NCBI RefSeq assembly: GCF_020873875.1
Contig: NZ_JAHWGU010000016.1
Span: forward strand, 124,001-188,000
Length of the DNA stretch: 64,000 nucleotides
Origin: Actinoplanes sp. DH11
Lineage (GTDB): Bacteria > Actinomycetota > Actinomycetes > Mycobacteriales > Micromonosporaceae
Reading direction: 5' to 3'
Shown: in pieces, positions 25,027 to 33,482 of the stretch
How positions within the stretch are numbered: position 1 is the stretch's first letter
How the letters are laid out: the number at the start of each line of letters is the position of its first letter
Translations under genes and position numbers: made by a program
Notes under the pieces: generated by a model
The model's database searches: none
What the model was told of the DNA's origin: nothing
The model's input: the letters and a program-made list of their open reading frames with translations, nothing else

Positions 25027-27285
25027 ATGGCAACGTTGTTGCACCGCCTCGGGCTGGCGTCCGTCCGGCACCGGATCGTCGTCACGGTCGTCTGGCTGCT
25101 CGCCCTCGTGGCCGTCGGGGTCGGCGCCGCCACCCTTTCCGGGACCACCGCGAACACGTTCAGCATCCCCGGCCAGGAGTCCACCAAGGCCCTGGACCTG
25201 ATGACCGACAAGTTCGGGGCGGCCTCGGCCGGCGCCACCGTGCAAGTGGTGTTCGAGGCGCCCGGCGGCCAGACAGTCACCGCCCCGCAGAACGCGGCGC
25301 AGATCGCCAAGGCGGTCGCCGACCTCGGGACGGTGCCGGGCGTCGTCAACGTCAGCAACCCGCTCGACCAGGCGAACCCCACCGTCTCCCGGGATCAGGT
25401 GGCCGCGTACAGCACGATCACGTTCGACGTCCAGCCCTCCGAGGTCACCGAGGAGCAGCGCAAGGACATCATGGACAAGGTCGAGCAGGCGCGCTCGTTC
25501 GGCATGACCGTGGAGGCCGAGGGTGAGGCGCTGAGCAACCCGGCCGACATCGGTGGCGCCTCCGAGATCCTCGGCGTCGTCGTCGCCCTGATCGTGCTGG
25601 CCCTGACCTACGGCTCCCTGGTCGCCGCCGGCATGAACCTGCTGACCGCGATCGTCGGCGTCGGCATCGGCGCCGCCGGCATCGTCACCCTGACCGGCTT
25701 CGTCGAGCTGCAGTCCACCACCCCGATCCTCGCCGTCATGCTGGGCCTGGCCGTCGGCATCGACTACGCCTTGTTCATCGTCACCCGGCACCGGCACGAA
25801 CTGCGCCGAGGCCTGCCGGTCGAGGCCGCCGCCGCGATGGCCGTCGGCACCGCCGGTTCCGCCGTCCTCACCGCCGGTCTCACCGTCGTGATCGCACTGG
25901 CCGGCCTCTCCGTGGTCGGCATCCCGTTCCTCACCGAGATGGGCCTCGCCGCCGCCGCGACGATCGTGATCGCGGTCCTGGTGGCGATCACCCTGGTCCC
26001 GGCCATCCTGGGCTTCATCGGCCTGCGGGCCCTGCCGCGCAAACAGCGCGACATCCGCGCCCTGAACGGCGAGATCCCGGACGGCCGCGGCTTCATCAAG
26101 GGCTGGGCCGGCATGGTGACCCGGCAGCGTACGCTCAGCCTGATTTTGGCCGTCGCGGCGCTCGCCGTCGTCGCGATCCCGTTCTTCTCCATGCAGACCA
26201 CGCTGAACCAGCGCGCCGCCGAGGGCAGCACCCAGGCCGAGGCCCAGGCGATCATCGACAGTCGTTTCGGCCCCGGCGTGAGCAGCCCGCTGCTGGTGCT
26301 GGTCGACGGCCCGAACGCCGTGCAGTACGCCGCGACCGTCCAGAAGCAGGTCGCCGCCCTCCCGGACGTCGCCCTGGCCACCCCGGCCCGGCCCAACCAG
26401 GACCAGTCCGCCGCCCTCATCACGATCATCCCGGCTTCCGGCCCCGAGGACGACAAGACCGTCGACCTGGTGCACTCCATCCGCGACACCGTCCCCGACG
26501 AGGACGGCGCCGAGGTCTACGTCACCGGCAACACGGCCGTCAGCATCGACGTCTCGCAGAAGCTGAACGACGCGCTCCCGGTCTACCTGGCACTCGTCGT
26601 CGGCCTCGCCTTCGTCCTGCTGGTGCTGGTGTTCCGTTCCCTCCTGGTCCCCGTCGTCGGTGTCCTCGGCTTCCTGCTCACCATCGGCGCCGCCTTCGGC
26701 GCGACGGTCGCCGTCTTCCAGTGGGGCTGGGCCGCCGACGCGGTGAACGCCGGCTCGACCGGCCCGATCCTGAGCCTCGCGCCGATCATCATCGTCGGCA
26801 TCCTCTTCGGCCTCGCCATGGACTACCAGGTCTTCCTGGTCTCCCGCATGCACGAGGCCCACGCCCACGGCGCCGCCCCCCGCGACGCCATCGTCACCGG
26901 CTTCCGCCAGGCCGCCCCGGTCGTCGTGGCCGCCGCCACGATCATGTTCGCGGTCTTCGCAGCCTTCGTCCCCGAAGGCAACGACACGATCAAACCGATC
27001 GCGTTCGCGCTGGCAGTGGGCATCGCCTTCGACGCCTTCATCGTCCGCATGATCGCCGTCCCCGCCGCGCTCGCCCTGCTGGGCCGCTCGGCGTGGTGGC
27101 TCCCGTCGTGGCTGCGCTGGCTCCCGGAACTCGACGTCGAGGGCGCCGCCCTGGAACGCAAGGCACCGGAGTCCGCCACCGCACCGAAGTCCGGCACCGC
27201 GGTTTCGGAGGCGCCGGGCAAGCACACCCCGAAGCACTCCGCCGACGAGACGACGAGCAGCGAGTCCGAGTCGACGTCCGTCTAG
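25027..27285 (+). CDS. MMPL/RND-family transporter
   Basis: 752 residues with a twelve-helix RND layout: one N-terminal helix, an extracellular loop domain, five helices, then a repeat. Family motifs are visible: GQESTKALDLMTDKFG in the first loop, the helix-4 region GLAVGIDYALFIVTRHRHEL and its repeat GILFGLAMDYQVFLVSRMHE, which carry the proton-relay Asp. A polar Ser/Thr/Glu tail closes the protein. It exports lipids or hydrophobic compounds using the proton gradient. RBS AAGGGA precedes ATG 25027; tetR lies just upstream in the same operon. Confidence 0.93.
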   Translation: MATLLHRLGLASVRHRIVVTVVWLLALVAVGVGAATLSGTTANTFSIPGQESTKALDLMTDKFGAASAGATVQVVFEAPGGQTVTAPQNAAQIAKAVADLGTVPGVVNVSNPLDQANPTVSRDQVAAYSTITFDVQPSEVTEEQRKDIMDKVEQARSFGMTVEAEGEALSNPADIGGASEILGVVVALIVLALTYGSLVAAGMNLLTAIVGVGIGAAGIVTLTGFVELQSTTPILAVMLGLAVGIDYALFIVTRHRHELRRGLPVEAAAAMAVGTAGSAVLTAGLTVVIALAGLSVVGIPFLTEMGLAAAATIVIAVLVAITLVPAILGFIGLRALPRKQRDIRALNGEIPDGRGFIKGWAGMVTRQRTLSLILAVAALAVVAIPFFSMQTTLNQRAAEGSTQAEAQAIIDSRFGPGVSSPLLVLVDGPNAVQYAATVQKQVAALPDVALATPARPNQDQSAALITIIPASGPEDDKTVDLVHSIRDTVPDEDGAEVYVTGNTAVSIDVSQKLNDALPVYLALVVGLAFVLLVLVFRSLLVPVVGVLGFLLTIGAAFGATVAVFQWGWAADAVNAGSTGPILSLAPIIIVGILFGLAMDYQVFLVSRMHEAHAHGAAPRDAIVTGFRQAAPVVVAAATIMFAVFAAFVPEGNDTIKPIAFALAVGIAFDAFIVRMIAVPAALALLGRSAWWLPSWLRWLPELDVEGAALERKAPESATAPKSGTAVSEAPGKHTPKHSADETTSSESESTSV

Positions 27286-27307
27286 ACCCAGAAGCCTGAT
27301 CCACTGG

Positions 27308-27336
27308 AGGCCGTCACCCTCGCCGGGTGGCGGCCT
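27308..27336 (+). terminator. Terminator hairpin after the MMPL gene
   Basis: A 12-bp stem (27308-27319 with 27325-27336, one G-T pair) with loop TCGCC follows the stop at 27285. Confidence 0.7.
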
Positions 27337-27384
27337 TCACCGCATGCGTACGAGTCCGAGTCGTCGCGTTGACACAATGTCCGG

Positions 27385-27909
27385 GTGAAGACCGTGCCGT
27401 ACGGAGCAGTACTGCGACCGGACGCGGAGACGTCCCGGTCACTTGTCGCGTTGTCGCACGCTGTCGGCGGTGACCGGGAACCGCTCATGCTGCTGGGCGA
27501 CACGGCGCCACCGCACGTCTCGGTCCTTCACGTCGACGGCACCGAGGACCAGATCCCGGCGATCGAGGCGGCGATCGAGCGTCACCGCGACCGCAGCTTC
27601 GAGGTCACCGTCATCGGCCTGCTGTACGCGGTGGTGCCTCCGGGCGACTACTACGTGCCGACGGGCGGCTACTACTTCGGCCTGGAGGTGATCCGCCGCC
27701 CCGACCTGGACGCCCTGCACCAGGAGTTCCTGCGGCTGGGGCTCCCACCGCTGGGCCTGGTGGGCCCGGATTACCGCCCGCACGTCACGCTCGGCATGTC
27801 AGCCCGGCAGCCGGCACTCCCCGCGCTCACCGACGTGCCGACCGGCACCCTGCGAATGACGATCGCCGGAGGCCTGATCGGCCCGCACGGCACCTTCCCC
27901 GACCTGTAA
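27385..27909 (+). CDS. 2H phosphoesterase / 2'-5' RNA ligase-like protein
   Basis: 174 residues, the family size. Two HxS/Tx motifs define the 2H fold: PPHVSVLHV (His44, Ser46) and RPHVTLGM (His133, Thr135). They would place the two catalytic histidines for cyclic phosphodiester or RNA end chemistry in the cytoplasm. Start GTG 27385 has no clear Shine-Dalgarno sequence, so a leaderless message is possible. Single gene, followed by the palindromic element. The substrate is unknown. Confidence 0.82.
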   Translation: MKTVPYGAVLRPDAETSRSLVALSHAVGGDREPLMLLGDTAPPHVSVLHVDGTEDQIPAIEAAIERHRDRSFEVTVIGLLYAVVPPGDYYVPTGGYYFGLEVIRRPDLDALHQEFLRLGLPPLGLVGPDYRPHVTLGMSARQPALPALTDVPTGTLRMTIAGGLIGPHGTFPDL

Positions 27910-27933
27910 CAGCACGCCCGTCCCTGGCGAGAT

Positions 27934-28008
27934 GTTGATCTGCTAGCGATGCGAAATCGCGGTTTCAACCCCATGATCACAGCGATTTCGTAGCGCTAGC
28001 AGATCAAC
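27934..28008 (-). repeat. 75-bp dispersed palindromic element, copy 2 (inverted)
   Basis: Identical over all 75 bases to the reverse complement of 8525-8599. It lies between convergent genes ending at 27909 (+) and 28069 (-). The conserved loop (which makes orientation readable) and the lack of divergence indicate recent spread or strong constraint. Confidence 0.88.
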
Positions 28009-28068
28009 ATCGCCGCGCGGACGCGGGGCAGGGGACCGCGGCTACCTATTCCTACGCCGGGGTACGAC

Positions 28069-29172
28069 TCAACCTCTGGTGGCGCGGATCTTCTGGCGAG
28101 CGCGACGGGCCATCTGGACACCGCGCAGGCTGTGCAGGGCGGCTCGGCGCTGTGCCCGGACAATCGGCACATCGGCCTGATCGGCCGGCTCGGTGCCCGC
28201 CGGGTCTGCCGCGGTGAAGTGGCCGAAGTTCGAAGTGCGCCGCGATGCGGAAGCTGGGACGGCAACGCCGCTAGCTGGGACGACAACGCCGCTAGCTGGG
28301 ACGGCAACGCCGCTGCCCACCACGCCATGATCGGGGAGCCCGGATGCCGGATCTTCGGCAGCCACGCCGGTGGCGGCTGCCGCACTGTGCGGGGCCGGCT
28401 CGCGGCCTGATTCATCGGCTGGCGAATCGACGTCGGGCGCGGGGTCGTGCTGCTCCGGTTGGTGGGTCGGGTGGTCGGCGGCGTCGGATGCCGGGTCGCG
28501 CGGGGCGGCCCAGGACGCCCGGAAATCGCCGTCGCCGTCGCCGTCGCCGTCGCGGTCGCCGTCGCGGTCGCCGTCGCGGTCGCCGTCGCGGTCGCCGTCG
28601 CGGTCGCCGTCGCGGTCGCCGTCGCGGTCGCCGTCGCGGTCGCCGTTGCGGTCGCCGTCACCGTCACCGTCGGGGTCGGGGTCGGGGTCGGGGGTGAGGA
28701 CGTCGAGGCCGCCGGCCGGCACATGGACCGGGAACGAGGGCGCCGCCGCGCTGCCGGCCCGGCTCAGGTGCCAGCCCGCGATCACGTTGGCCAGCGCGAA
28801 CGGGGCCGCCGCCAGCACCACCCCGGGTGACTCGGCGGCGGAGAGTGCGAGCAGCAGGGTGGCTGCCGCGGCGGTGGTGAAGGCTACGGCGGCGTCGGTG
28901 TGCCGGGGTGGGTCGGTGGGGCGCCGGGCGAAGCGGATGGTGGACAGCATGGCGGCGGCGCCGAGGGCGGCGGCTGCCAGCCAGCCGGCGACCAGGGGCC
29001 AGAGGCGCTGCCAGGAGGCGGTTTCGTCGGCGAAGAAGAAGAGCAGGAAGGGTGCGCCGAGTGCGGCGGTGCCGAGCAGTACGAGGGCGTCGGCGGTGAG
29101 CACGATCGCGGCGGCGGTGAACCGGTCGAGGCGGCGCCCGTCCCGGGGCGTTCTCGTCTCGATGCTGACCAT
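28069..29172 (-). CDS. Membrane protein with Asp-Gly-Asp-Arg repeat tail, unknown function
   Basis: 367 residues. ATG 29172 is chosen because GGAAGGGCGG lies just upstream; a longer frame exists. Four membrane helices sit in the first 150 residues (AAIVLTADALVLLGTAALGA, LVAGWLAAAALGAAAML, AVAFTTAAAATLLLALSA, VVLAAAPFALANVIAGW). The rest is cytoplasmic or exposed low complexity: a DGDR repeat of about nine units, a Pro/Asp/Ala-rich stretch, three 21-bp units encoding GVAVPAS, and a basic end (QRRAALHSLRGVQMARRARQKIRATRG). The N-terminus looks like a real small membrane module. No family recognised. Confidence 0.65.
   Translation of the reverse strand: MVSIETRTPRDGRRLDRFTAAAIVLTADALVLLGTAALGAPFLLFFFADETASWQRLWPLVAGWLAAAALGAAAMLSTIRFARRPTDPPRHTDAAVAFTTAAAATLLLALSAAESPGVVLAAAPFALANVIAGWHLSRAGSAAAPSFPVHVPAGGLDVLTPDPDPDPDGDGDGDRNGDRDGDRDGDRDGDRDGDRDGDRDGDRDGDRDGDGDGDGDFRASWAAPRDPASDAADHPTHQPEQHDPAPDVDSPADESGREPAPHSAAAATGVAAEDPASGLPDHGVVGSGVAVPASGVVVPASGVAVPASASRRTSNFGHFTAADPAGTEPADQADVPIVRAQRRAALHSLRGVQMARRARQKIRATRG
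28252..28314. repeat. 21-bp tandem repeat, three copies
   Basis: Three 21-base units starting at 28252, 28273 and 28294 differ by one base and encode GVAVPAS-type repeats in the minus-strand membrane protein. Confidence 0.85.
28527..28692. repeat. 6/12-bp microsatellite-like array encoding DG/DR repeats
   Basis: About 166 bases of GTCGCC and GTCGCG hexamers, arranged mainly as 12-base units, encode alternating Asp-Gly and Asp-Arg. Both strands stay open because the units are free of stop codons. Likely to vary in copy number. Confidence 0.9.
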
Positions 29173-29305
29173 GGTGGTACCGCCCTTCCCGAGTGTTTCC
29201 CTCTGCCATCCCATGACACGGACGCGGGAATCCGGACGAGGTCACGGGAAGATAACGCCTTCGGTGGAGAAGGTGGGCAGAAGGCAGGGAAGGGCGGACC
29301 GTCCG

Positions 29306-30394
29306 TCAAGCGGTCCAGCGCAGGCCCGGGTTCACGTTCCCGGTCCAGTCGAAGGTGGCCATGTTGTCCCAGCCGTCGCCGGTCCCGTTCATGTCGGCCG
29401 GGTCCCACCCGTTGCCCGGGATCGCGTACCAGGTGGGTTCCCAGTAGAAGACGCCGGCGGCCCCGGCGTTGCGGGCGGTGTTCTGCACCCAGGTGAACTG
29501 CTGTGCCTGCCCGGCCCAGGTGGACGGGATGTTGTCACAGAGCACGGTGCCGGGGATGGAGTTCTTCTCGTGGTCCGCGTCGGCGCTGGTGAACTGGTAC
29601 GCCGTCTCCACCACCACGACCGGTTTCGCGTACCGGCTCCGCAGGTCGGTGATCACGGTGTGCAGGTTCGCCAGAGTGCCGTGCCACATGCAGTAGTAGG
29701 AGAGTGCGGTGATGTCCCACGTGACGCCGGCGGCCCGGATGCCGTCGTAGAACCAGCGGGCGTTCGTGAGGCTGTCCGAGTTCGCCGTGTGGATCATGAC
29801 TTGGGTGGAGCTGTTGCAGGCCTTGGTGGCGTTGTAGCCCTGTTTGAGCAGCCCGGCGAGCGGGCCGAAGTTGCTGTTCACCACCTGGCCGCGCGGCCAC
29901 AGCATGCCGACGTTGATCTCGTTGCCGATCTGGACGCTGTCCGGGGTGGTGCCCTGCGCCTTGAGGGCCGTGCAGACGTCGTAGGTGTAGTTGTAGACGT
30001 CCGTCTGCAGCTGCGTGAGCGAGTGCGCCGACCAGGCCACCGGCGGGAACTGCTTGCCGGGGTCGGCCCAGGTGTCCGAGTAGTGGAAGTCGATCAGCAG
30101 CTTCAGGCCTTTCGCCTTGATCGCGCGGGCCTGCTGCAGCACCTTGGCCTTGTTGTTGTAGCCACTGGCCGGGTTGTTCCAGACGCGCAGCCGCATGTAG
30201 TTGGCGCCGGCGCCCTTCAGGATGTCGTACGGGTCCGCCGCCGTACCGTTCTTGTAGTACTTCGCGCCCAGGTCGAGGCTGCGCTGCAACGACGAGACGT
30301 CGGCGCCGAGCATGGTGAGCGGTGCGGCCTGCGCCGGAGACGGCGTGGCGGCGATCAGCACCGCGGCGACGAGGAGTGCCCGGAGAACGCGCAT
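29306..30394 (-). CDS. Arabinogalactan endo-beta-1,4-galactanase, GH53 (second of tandem pair)
   Basis: 362 residues, secreted (MRVLRALLVAAVLIAATPSP, cleavage near AQA-A at 23-24). GH53 catalytic residues are both present: acid/base Glu159 in QIGNEINVGMLWP and nucleophile Glu263 in VVVETAYQF. Other family segments: LRLRVWNNP-like MRLRVWNNPASGYN, LLIDFHYSDTWADPGKQ and GVFYWEPTWYAIPGNGW. It hydrolyses beta-1,4-galactan of type I arabinogalactan outside the cell. ATG 30394 shares a base with the upstream paralogue's stop (TGATG), so the pair is coupled. A longer frame upstream is a shadow of the paralogue. Confidence 0.95.
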   Translation of the reverse strand: MRVLRALLVAAVLIAATPSPAQAAPLTMLGADVSSLQRSLDLGAKYYKNGTAADPYDILKGAGANYMRLRVWNNPASGYNNKAKVLQQARAIKAKGLKLLIDFHYSDTWADPGKQFPPVAWSAHSLTQLQTDVYNYTYDVCTALKAQGTTPDSVQIGNEINVGMLWPRGQVVNSNFGPLAGLLKQGYNATKACNSSTQVMIHTANSDSLTNARWFYDGIRAAGVTWDITALSYYCMWHGTLANLHTVITDLRSRYAKPVVVVETAYQFTSADADHEKNSIPGTVLCDNIPSTWAGQAQQFTWVQNTARNAGAAGVFYWEPTWYAIPGNGWDPADMNGTGDGWDNMATFDWTGNVNPGLRWTA

Positions 30395-31518
30395 CACTTC
30401 ACCCACCTGATGTACGGGTTGATCCGCCCGCGGTCGTCGAAGGTCGCCATGTTCTCCCAGGCGTTGCCGGAGTTCTCGATGTCCTCGGTGTCCCAGCCGT
30501 TGCCGTCGACAGCGGTCCAGGTGGGTTCCCAGTAGAAGACGCCGATCGCGCCGGCGGCCCGTGCGGTCCGCTGCACGTCGGCGAACTGTTTCGCCTGGCC
30601 AGCCCGGGTGGCGGGGATGCCGTCGCAGGGTGCCGGGTCCAGAATGATGTTCTCCAGGTGGTCGAAGTTCCGGGTGGTCCAGGGGTACGCGGTCTCGGCG
30701 ATCACGACAGGCTTGCCGTACCGCTGCCGCACGTCGGTGATCACCGTCGCGAGGTTGGCCAGGGAGCCGTGCCACATGCAGTAGTAGGACAGCGCGGTGA
30801 TGTCCCACTTCGCGCCGGCCGAGGTGATCCCGTCGTAGAACCAGTGCGCCGCGCCGAGGTCACCGGCCAGCGCGGTGTGCACCAGGACCTTCGTCGAGCG
30901 GTCGCACGCCTTGGTGGCGTCGTACCCGGCGTTGAGCAGCCGGGTGACCGGCCCGAAGTCGCTGTTCACCACCTGGCCGGCGGGCCAGAGCATGCCGACG
31001 TTGATCTCGTTGCCGATCTGGACGCTGTCCGGCGTGGTGCCCTGCCGTTTCAGCGAGGTGCAGACGTCGTAGGTGTAGTCCCGGACGTCCGTGGTGAGCC
31101 GGTCGAGGTCGTGCCCCGCCCACGCGGCGGGGACGAACTGCTTGCCGGGGTCGGCCCAGGTGTCCGAGTAGTGGAAGTCGATAAGCAGCTTGAGCCCTTT
31201 GGCCTTGATCGCCCGAGCCTGCTCGAGGACTTTCGCCTTGTTGCTGTATCCGCTGGTGGGGTTGTTCCAGATGCGCAGCCGGGCGTAGTTGACGCCGGCC
31301 CGCTTGAGGATGTCGTAGGCGTCGCCGCGCCGGCCGCGGGCGTCGTGGTAGGTCTCGCCGAGGTCGAGCGCGCGGGGAAGGGTGGAGACGTCGGCGCCCC
31401 GCATGCTGAGCCCGGGCTGATCAGAAGCGGACGAGGACGTGGAGGGGGATGCGGATGCGGGGGACGGGGTGAGGGTCACCGCCAGGACGGCGGCGGTGAC
31501 CCAGGTAGCGATTCTCAT
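30394..31518 (-). CDS. Arabinogalactan endo-beta-1,4-galactanase, GH53 (first of tandem pair)
   Basis: 374 residues. A signal peptide (MRIATWVTAAVLAVTLTPSP) is followed by a Ser/Thr-rich stretch, then a GH53 domain. Catalytic Glu171 (QIGNEINVGML) and Glu275 (VIAETAYPW) are intact. It is clearly a paralogue of the next gene, with many identical blocks (KAKGLKLLIDFHYSDTWADP, GTTPDSVQIGNEINVGMLWP, WDITALSYYCMWHG), yet differs in the N-terminal loops and substrate-side segments, so the two may differ in product size. It lies 69 bases after the LacI gene in the same operon. Confidence 0.95.
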   Translation of the reverse strand: MRIATWVTAAVLAVTLTPSPASASPSTSSSASDQPGLSMRGADVSTLPRALDLGETYHDARGRRGDAYDILKRAGVNYARLRIWNNPTSGYSNKAKVLEQARAIKAKGLKLLIDFHYSDTWADPGKQFVPAAWAGHDLDRLTTDVRDYTYDVCTSLKRQGTTPDSVQIGNEINVGMLWPAGQVVNSDFGPVTRLLNAGYDATKACDRSTKVLVHTALAGDLGAAHWFYDGITSAGAKWDITALSYYCMWHGSLANLATVITDVRQRYGKPVVIAETAYPWTTRNFDHLENIILDPAPCDGIPATRAGQAKQFADVQRTARAAGAIGVFYWEPTWTAVDGNGWDTEDIENSGNAWENMATFDDRGRINPYIRWVK

Positions 31519-31587
31519 GACACTCCTTTGTGGACGAAAAGGGTGAAATGGTGCCGCGTAACGGGGGAGAGCAGCCCGAGAGGGAAC

Positions 31588-32619
31588 TCAGGCGGGTGAG
31601 GAGGAGCGGATCACCAGGCTGGTGGGCACGGTGATCGAGAGCGGGGTACGGCCGGCGATCACATCCGTGAGCAGCCGGACCATCTCCTCGCTGATCCGTT
31701 CCAGTGGATGCCGGACGGTGGTGAGCGGCGGCTCGGTGGTCGCCGCCAGCCCGGAGTCGTCGAACCCGACGACCCGGACGTCCGCGGGCACCTCGCGGCC
31801 GGCCTCGCGCAGGACCGGCAGGGCGGCCGCGGCCATCGCGTCGGACGCGGCGAACACGGCGTCGACGTCGGGGACGCGGTCGAGCAGCGTACGCATGCCG
31901 GCCGCTCCGCTCTCCCGGCTCCAGTCGCCGTGCACGACGCAGGCCGGGTCGGCGGCGATGCCCGCCGCGGCCAGGGCGTCGGACCAGCCGCGCAGGCGGT
32001 ACACCCCGCCGAACGTGTCCTGCGGCCCGGTGATCGTGGCGATCCGCCGGCAGCCGGCGGCCAGCAGGTGCTCGACCGCGGTCCGGGCGCCACCCCGGTC
32101 GTCGGCCGAGACCGAGCTGATCGAGTCCTCGAAGCCGAGCACCTGGCCGCACGCCACGATCGGCACCTCGGCCTGCACGAGCTGCCGCAGCAGCGGGTCG
32201 CCGGAGTGCGGGGAGACGAGCAGCACCCCGTCGACGTGACCGCCGGCGAGGTACGCGATGGTCCGTTCCCGCTCCTCCGGCGTCGACGCGATCATCAGGA
32301 TCAGCGTGAGCTGCCGCTCGGAGAGGGCCTGCGCCACCCCGCGCAGCAGCACCGAGAAGTTCGGGTCCTCGAAGAGCAGGTGCTGCGGCTCGGTGAGCAG
32401 GAACGCGATCGAGCCGGACCGCCCGGTCGCCAGCGAGCGGGCGTGCTGGTTGGTCGTGTAGCCGGTCCGGGTGATGGCGTCGTTGACCGCGCGCACCGCC
32501 TCCGGGCTGACCCAGTCCCGGCCGTTGAGCACGCGGGAGACCGTCGCGTAGGAGACCCCGGCCTCGCGGGCGACGTCGCGGATGGTGGGGCGTTTGCGCG
32601 ACGACACGTTCGGGATCAT
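31588..32619 (-). CDS. LacI-family regulator of the galactan operon
   Basis: 343 residues, normal length with no insertion. Helix-turn-helix at about 12-32 (TIRDVAREAGVSYATVSRVLNG), hinge and sugar-binding domain (SIAFLLTEPQHLLFEDPNF, HVDGVLLVSPHSGD, ITGPQDTFGGVYRLRGW, DAVFAASDAMAAAALPVL, VRVVGFDDSGLAATTEPPLT). ATG 32619 lies two bases after the permease stop; the longer frame is a permease shadow. It should bind the 16-bp sites at 35906-35921 and 35996-36011 and release them when galactose or galacto-oligosaccharides appear. Encoded inside the operon it controls. Confidence 0.93.
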   Translation of the reverse strand: MIPNVSSRKRPTIRDVAREAGVSYATVSRVLNGRDWVSPEAVRAVNDAITRTGYTTNQHARSLATGRSGSIAFLLTEPQHLLFEDPNFSVLLRGVAQALSERQLTLILMIASTPEERERTIAYLAGGHVDGVLLVSPHSGDPLLRQLVQAEVPIVACGQVLGFEDSISSVSADDRGGARTAVEHLLAAGCRRIATITGPQDTFGGVYRLRGWSDALAAAGIAADPACVVHGDWSRESGAAGMRTLLDRVPDVDAVFAASDAMAAAALPVLREAGREVPADVRVVGFDDSGLAATTEPPLTTVRHPLERISEEMVRLLTDVIAGRTPLSITVPTSLVIRSSSPA

Positions 32620-32621
32620 AG

Positions 32622-33479
32622 TCACGCCTTCACACCTCCGGCGGCCAGGTCGACCTGCCAGTAGCGCTGCAACGCCAGGAAGAGCGCGATCAGCGGGACG
32701 ATCGAGACGAGCGCGCCGGTGACCACGGCGGTGTACATGGCCGGTTGGTTGGCCCCCTGGTTGAGCAGGCCGTTCAGGCCGACCGTGATCGGGTAGAGCC
32801 GGTCGTCGCCGAGCATGATGTACGGCAGCATGAAGTTGTTCCAGATCGCCACGAACTGGAAGAGGAAGACGGTGACCAGACCGGTACGCATCATCGGCAG
32901 CACCACGCGGCCGAAGGTGCGCCAGTCGCCGGCGCCGTCGATCCGGGACGCCTCCAGGATCTCGGTGGGCACCGCCGCAGCCGCGAAGATCCGGGCAAGG
33001 TAGATGCCGTACGGGCTGATGAAGCTGGGCAGCAGCACCGCCCAGTAGGTGTTCGTCATGCCGACCTTGGCGAGCAGCAGGTACTGCGGGATGGCCAGGA
33101 TGACGCCGGGCACCAGGACGCCGGCGAGGATCACGTTGAAGGCGAGGCTCTTGCCGCGGAAGTCGAACTTCGCCAGGGCGTACCCGGCCATCGCCGAGAT
33201 CAGCGTGGAGACGGCCGCGCCGACGCCGGCGTAGAGAGCGGTGTTCGCCATCCAGCGCCAGTAGAGGCCGTCCCGGTAGGCGTTCAGGTCGACCAGGTTG
33301 TCCCAGAGGTGGGTGCTCGGCGCCAGCGTGAAGGTGGAGAACAGCTCGCCGGCGCTCTTGCTGGACGCGATGAGCACCCAGAGGACGGGGAGCAGGCAGT
33401 ACGCGGCGCCCAGGAGCAGGAGCGTGGTGGCGACGACGCTGCGCTTGCGCGCTGGCTTCGGCATGGCAACGGTGGTCAT
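32622..33479 (-). CDS. Oligosaccharide ABC transporter permease, MalG/GanQ-type
   Basis: 285 residues, six membrane helices. The binding-protein-dependent permease motif that contacts the ATPase (EASRIDGAGDWRTFGRVVLP) is present near residue 188. Start MTTVAMPKPARKR at 33479, three bases after the partner permease stop; the LacI gene follows two bases after its own stop. Together with the MalF-type partner and binding protein it should import galacto-oligosaccharides released by GH53. No ATPase gene is in this operon; a shared MsiK-like ATPase encoded elsewhere is the usual actinobacterial solution (inference). Confidence 0.92.
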   Translation of the reverse strand: MTTVAMPKPARKRSVVATTLLLLGAAYCLLPVLWVLIASSKSAGELFSTFTLAPSTHLWDNLVDLNAYRDGLYWRWMANTALYAGVGAAVSTLISAMAGYALAKFDFRGKSLAFNVILAGVLVPGVILAIPQYLLLAKVGMTNTYWAVLLPSFISPYGIYLARIFAAAAVPTEILEASRIDGAGDWRTFGRVVLPMMRTGLVTVFLFQFVAIWNNFMLPYIMLGDDRLYPITVGLNGLLNQGANQPAMYTAVVTGALVSIVPLIALFLALQRYWQVDLAAGGVKA

Positions 33480-33482
33480 CTC

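Noticed and set aside
25003..27237. A 744-residue open frame antisense to the MMPL gene
   Set aside because: GC-rich genes leave long open antisense frames. The product is low-complexity Asp/Gly/His/Arg, while the sense strand has clear MMPL motifs.
29306..30808. A 500-residue GH53 protein with an extra N-terminal region
   Set aside because: The extra part is the neighbouring GH53 gene in a different frame. ATG 30394 starts a clean signal peptide.
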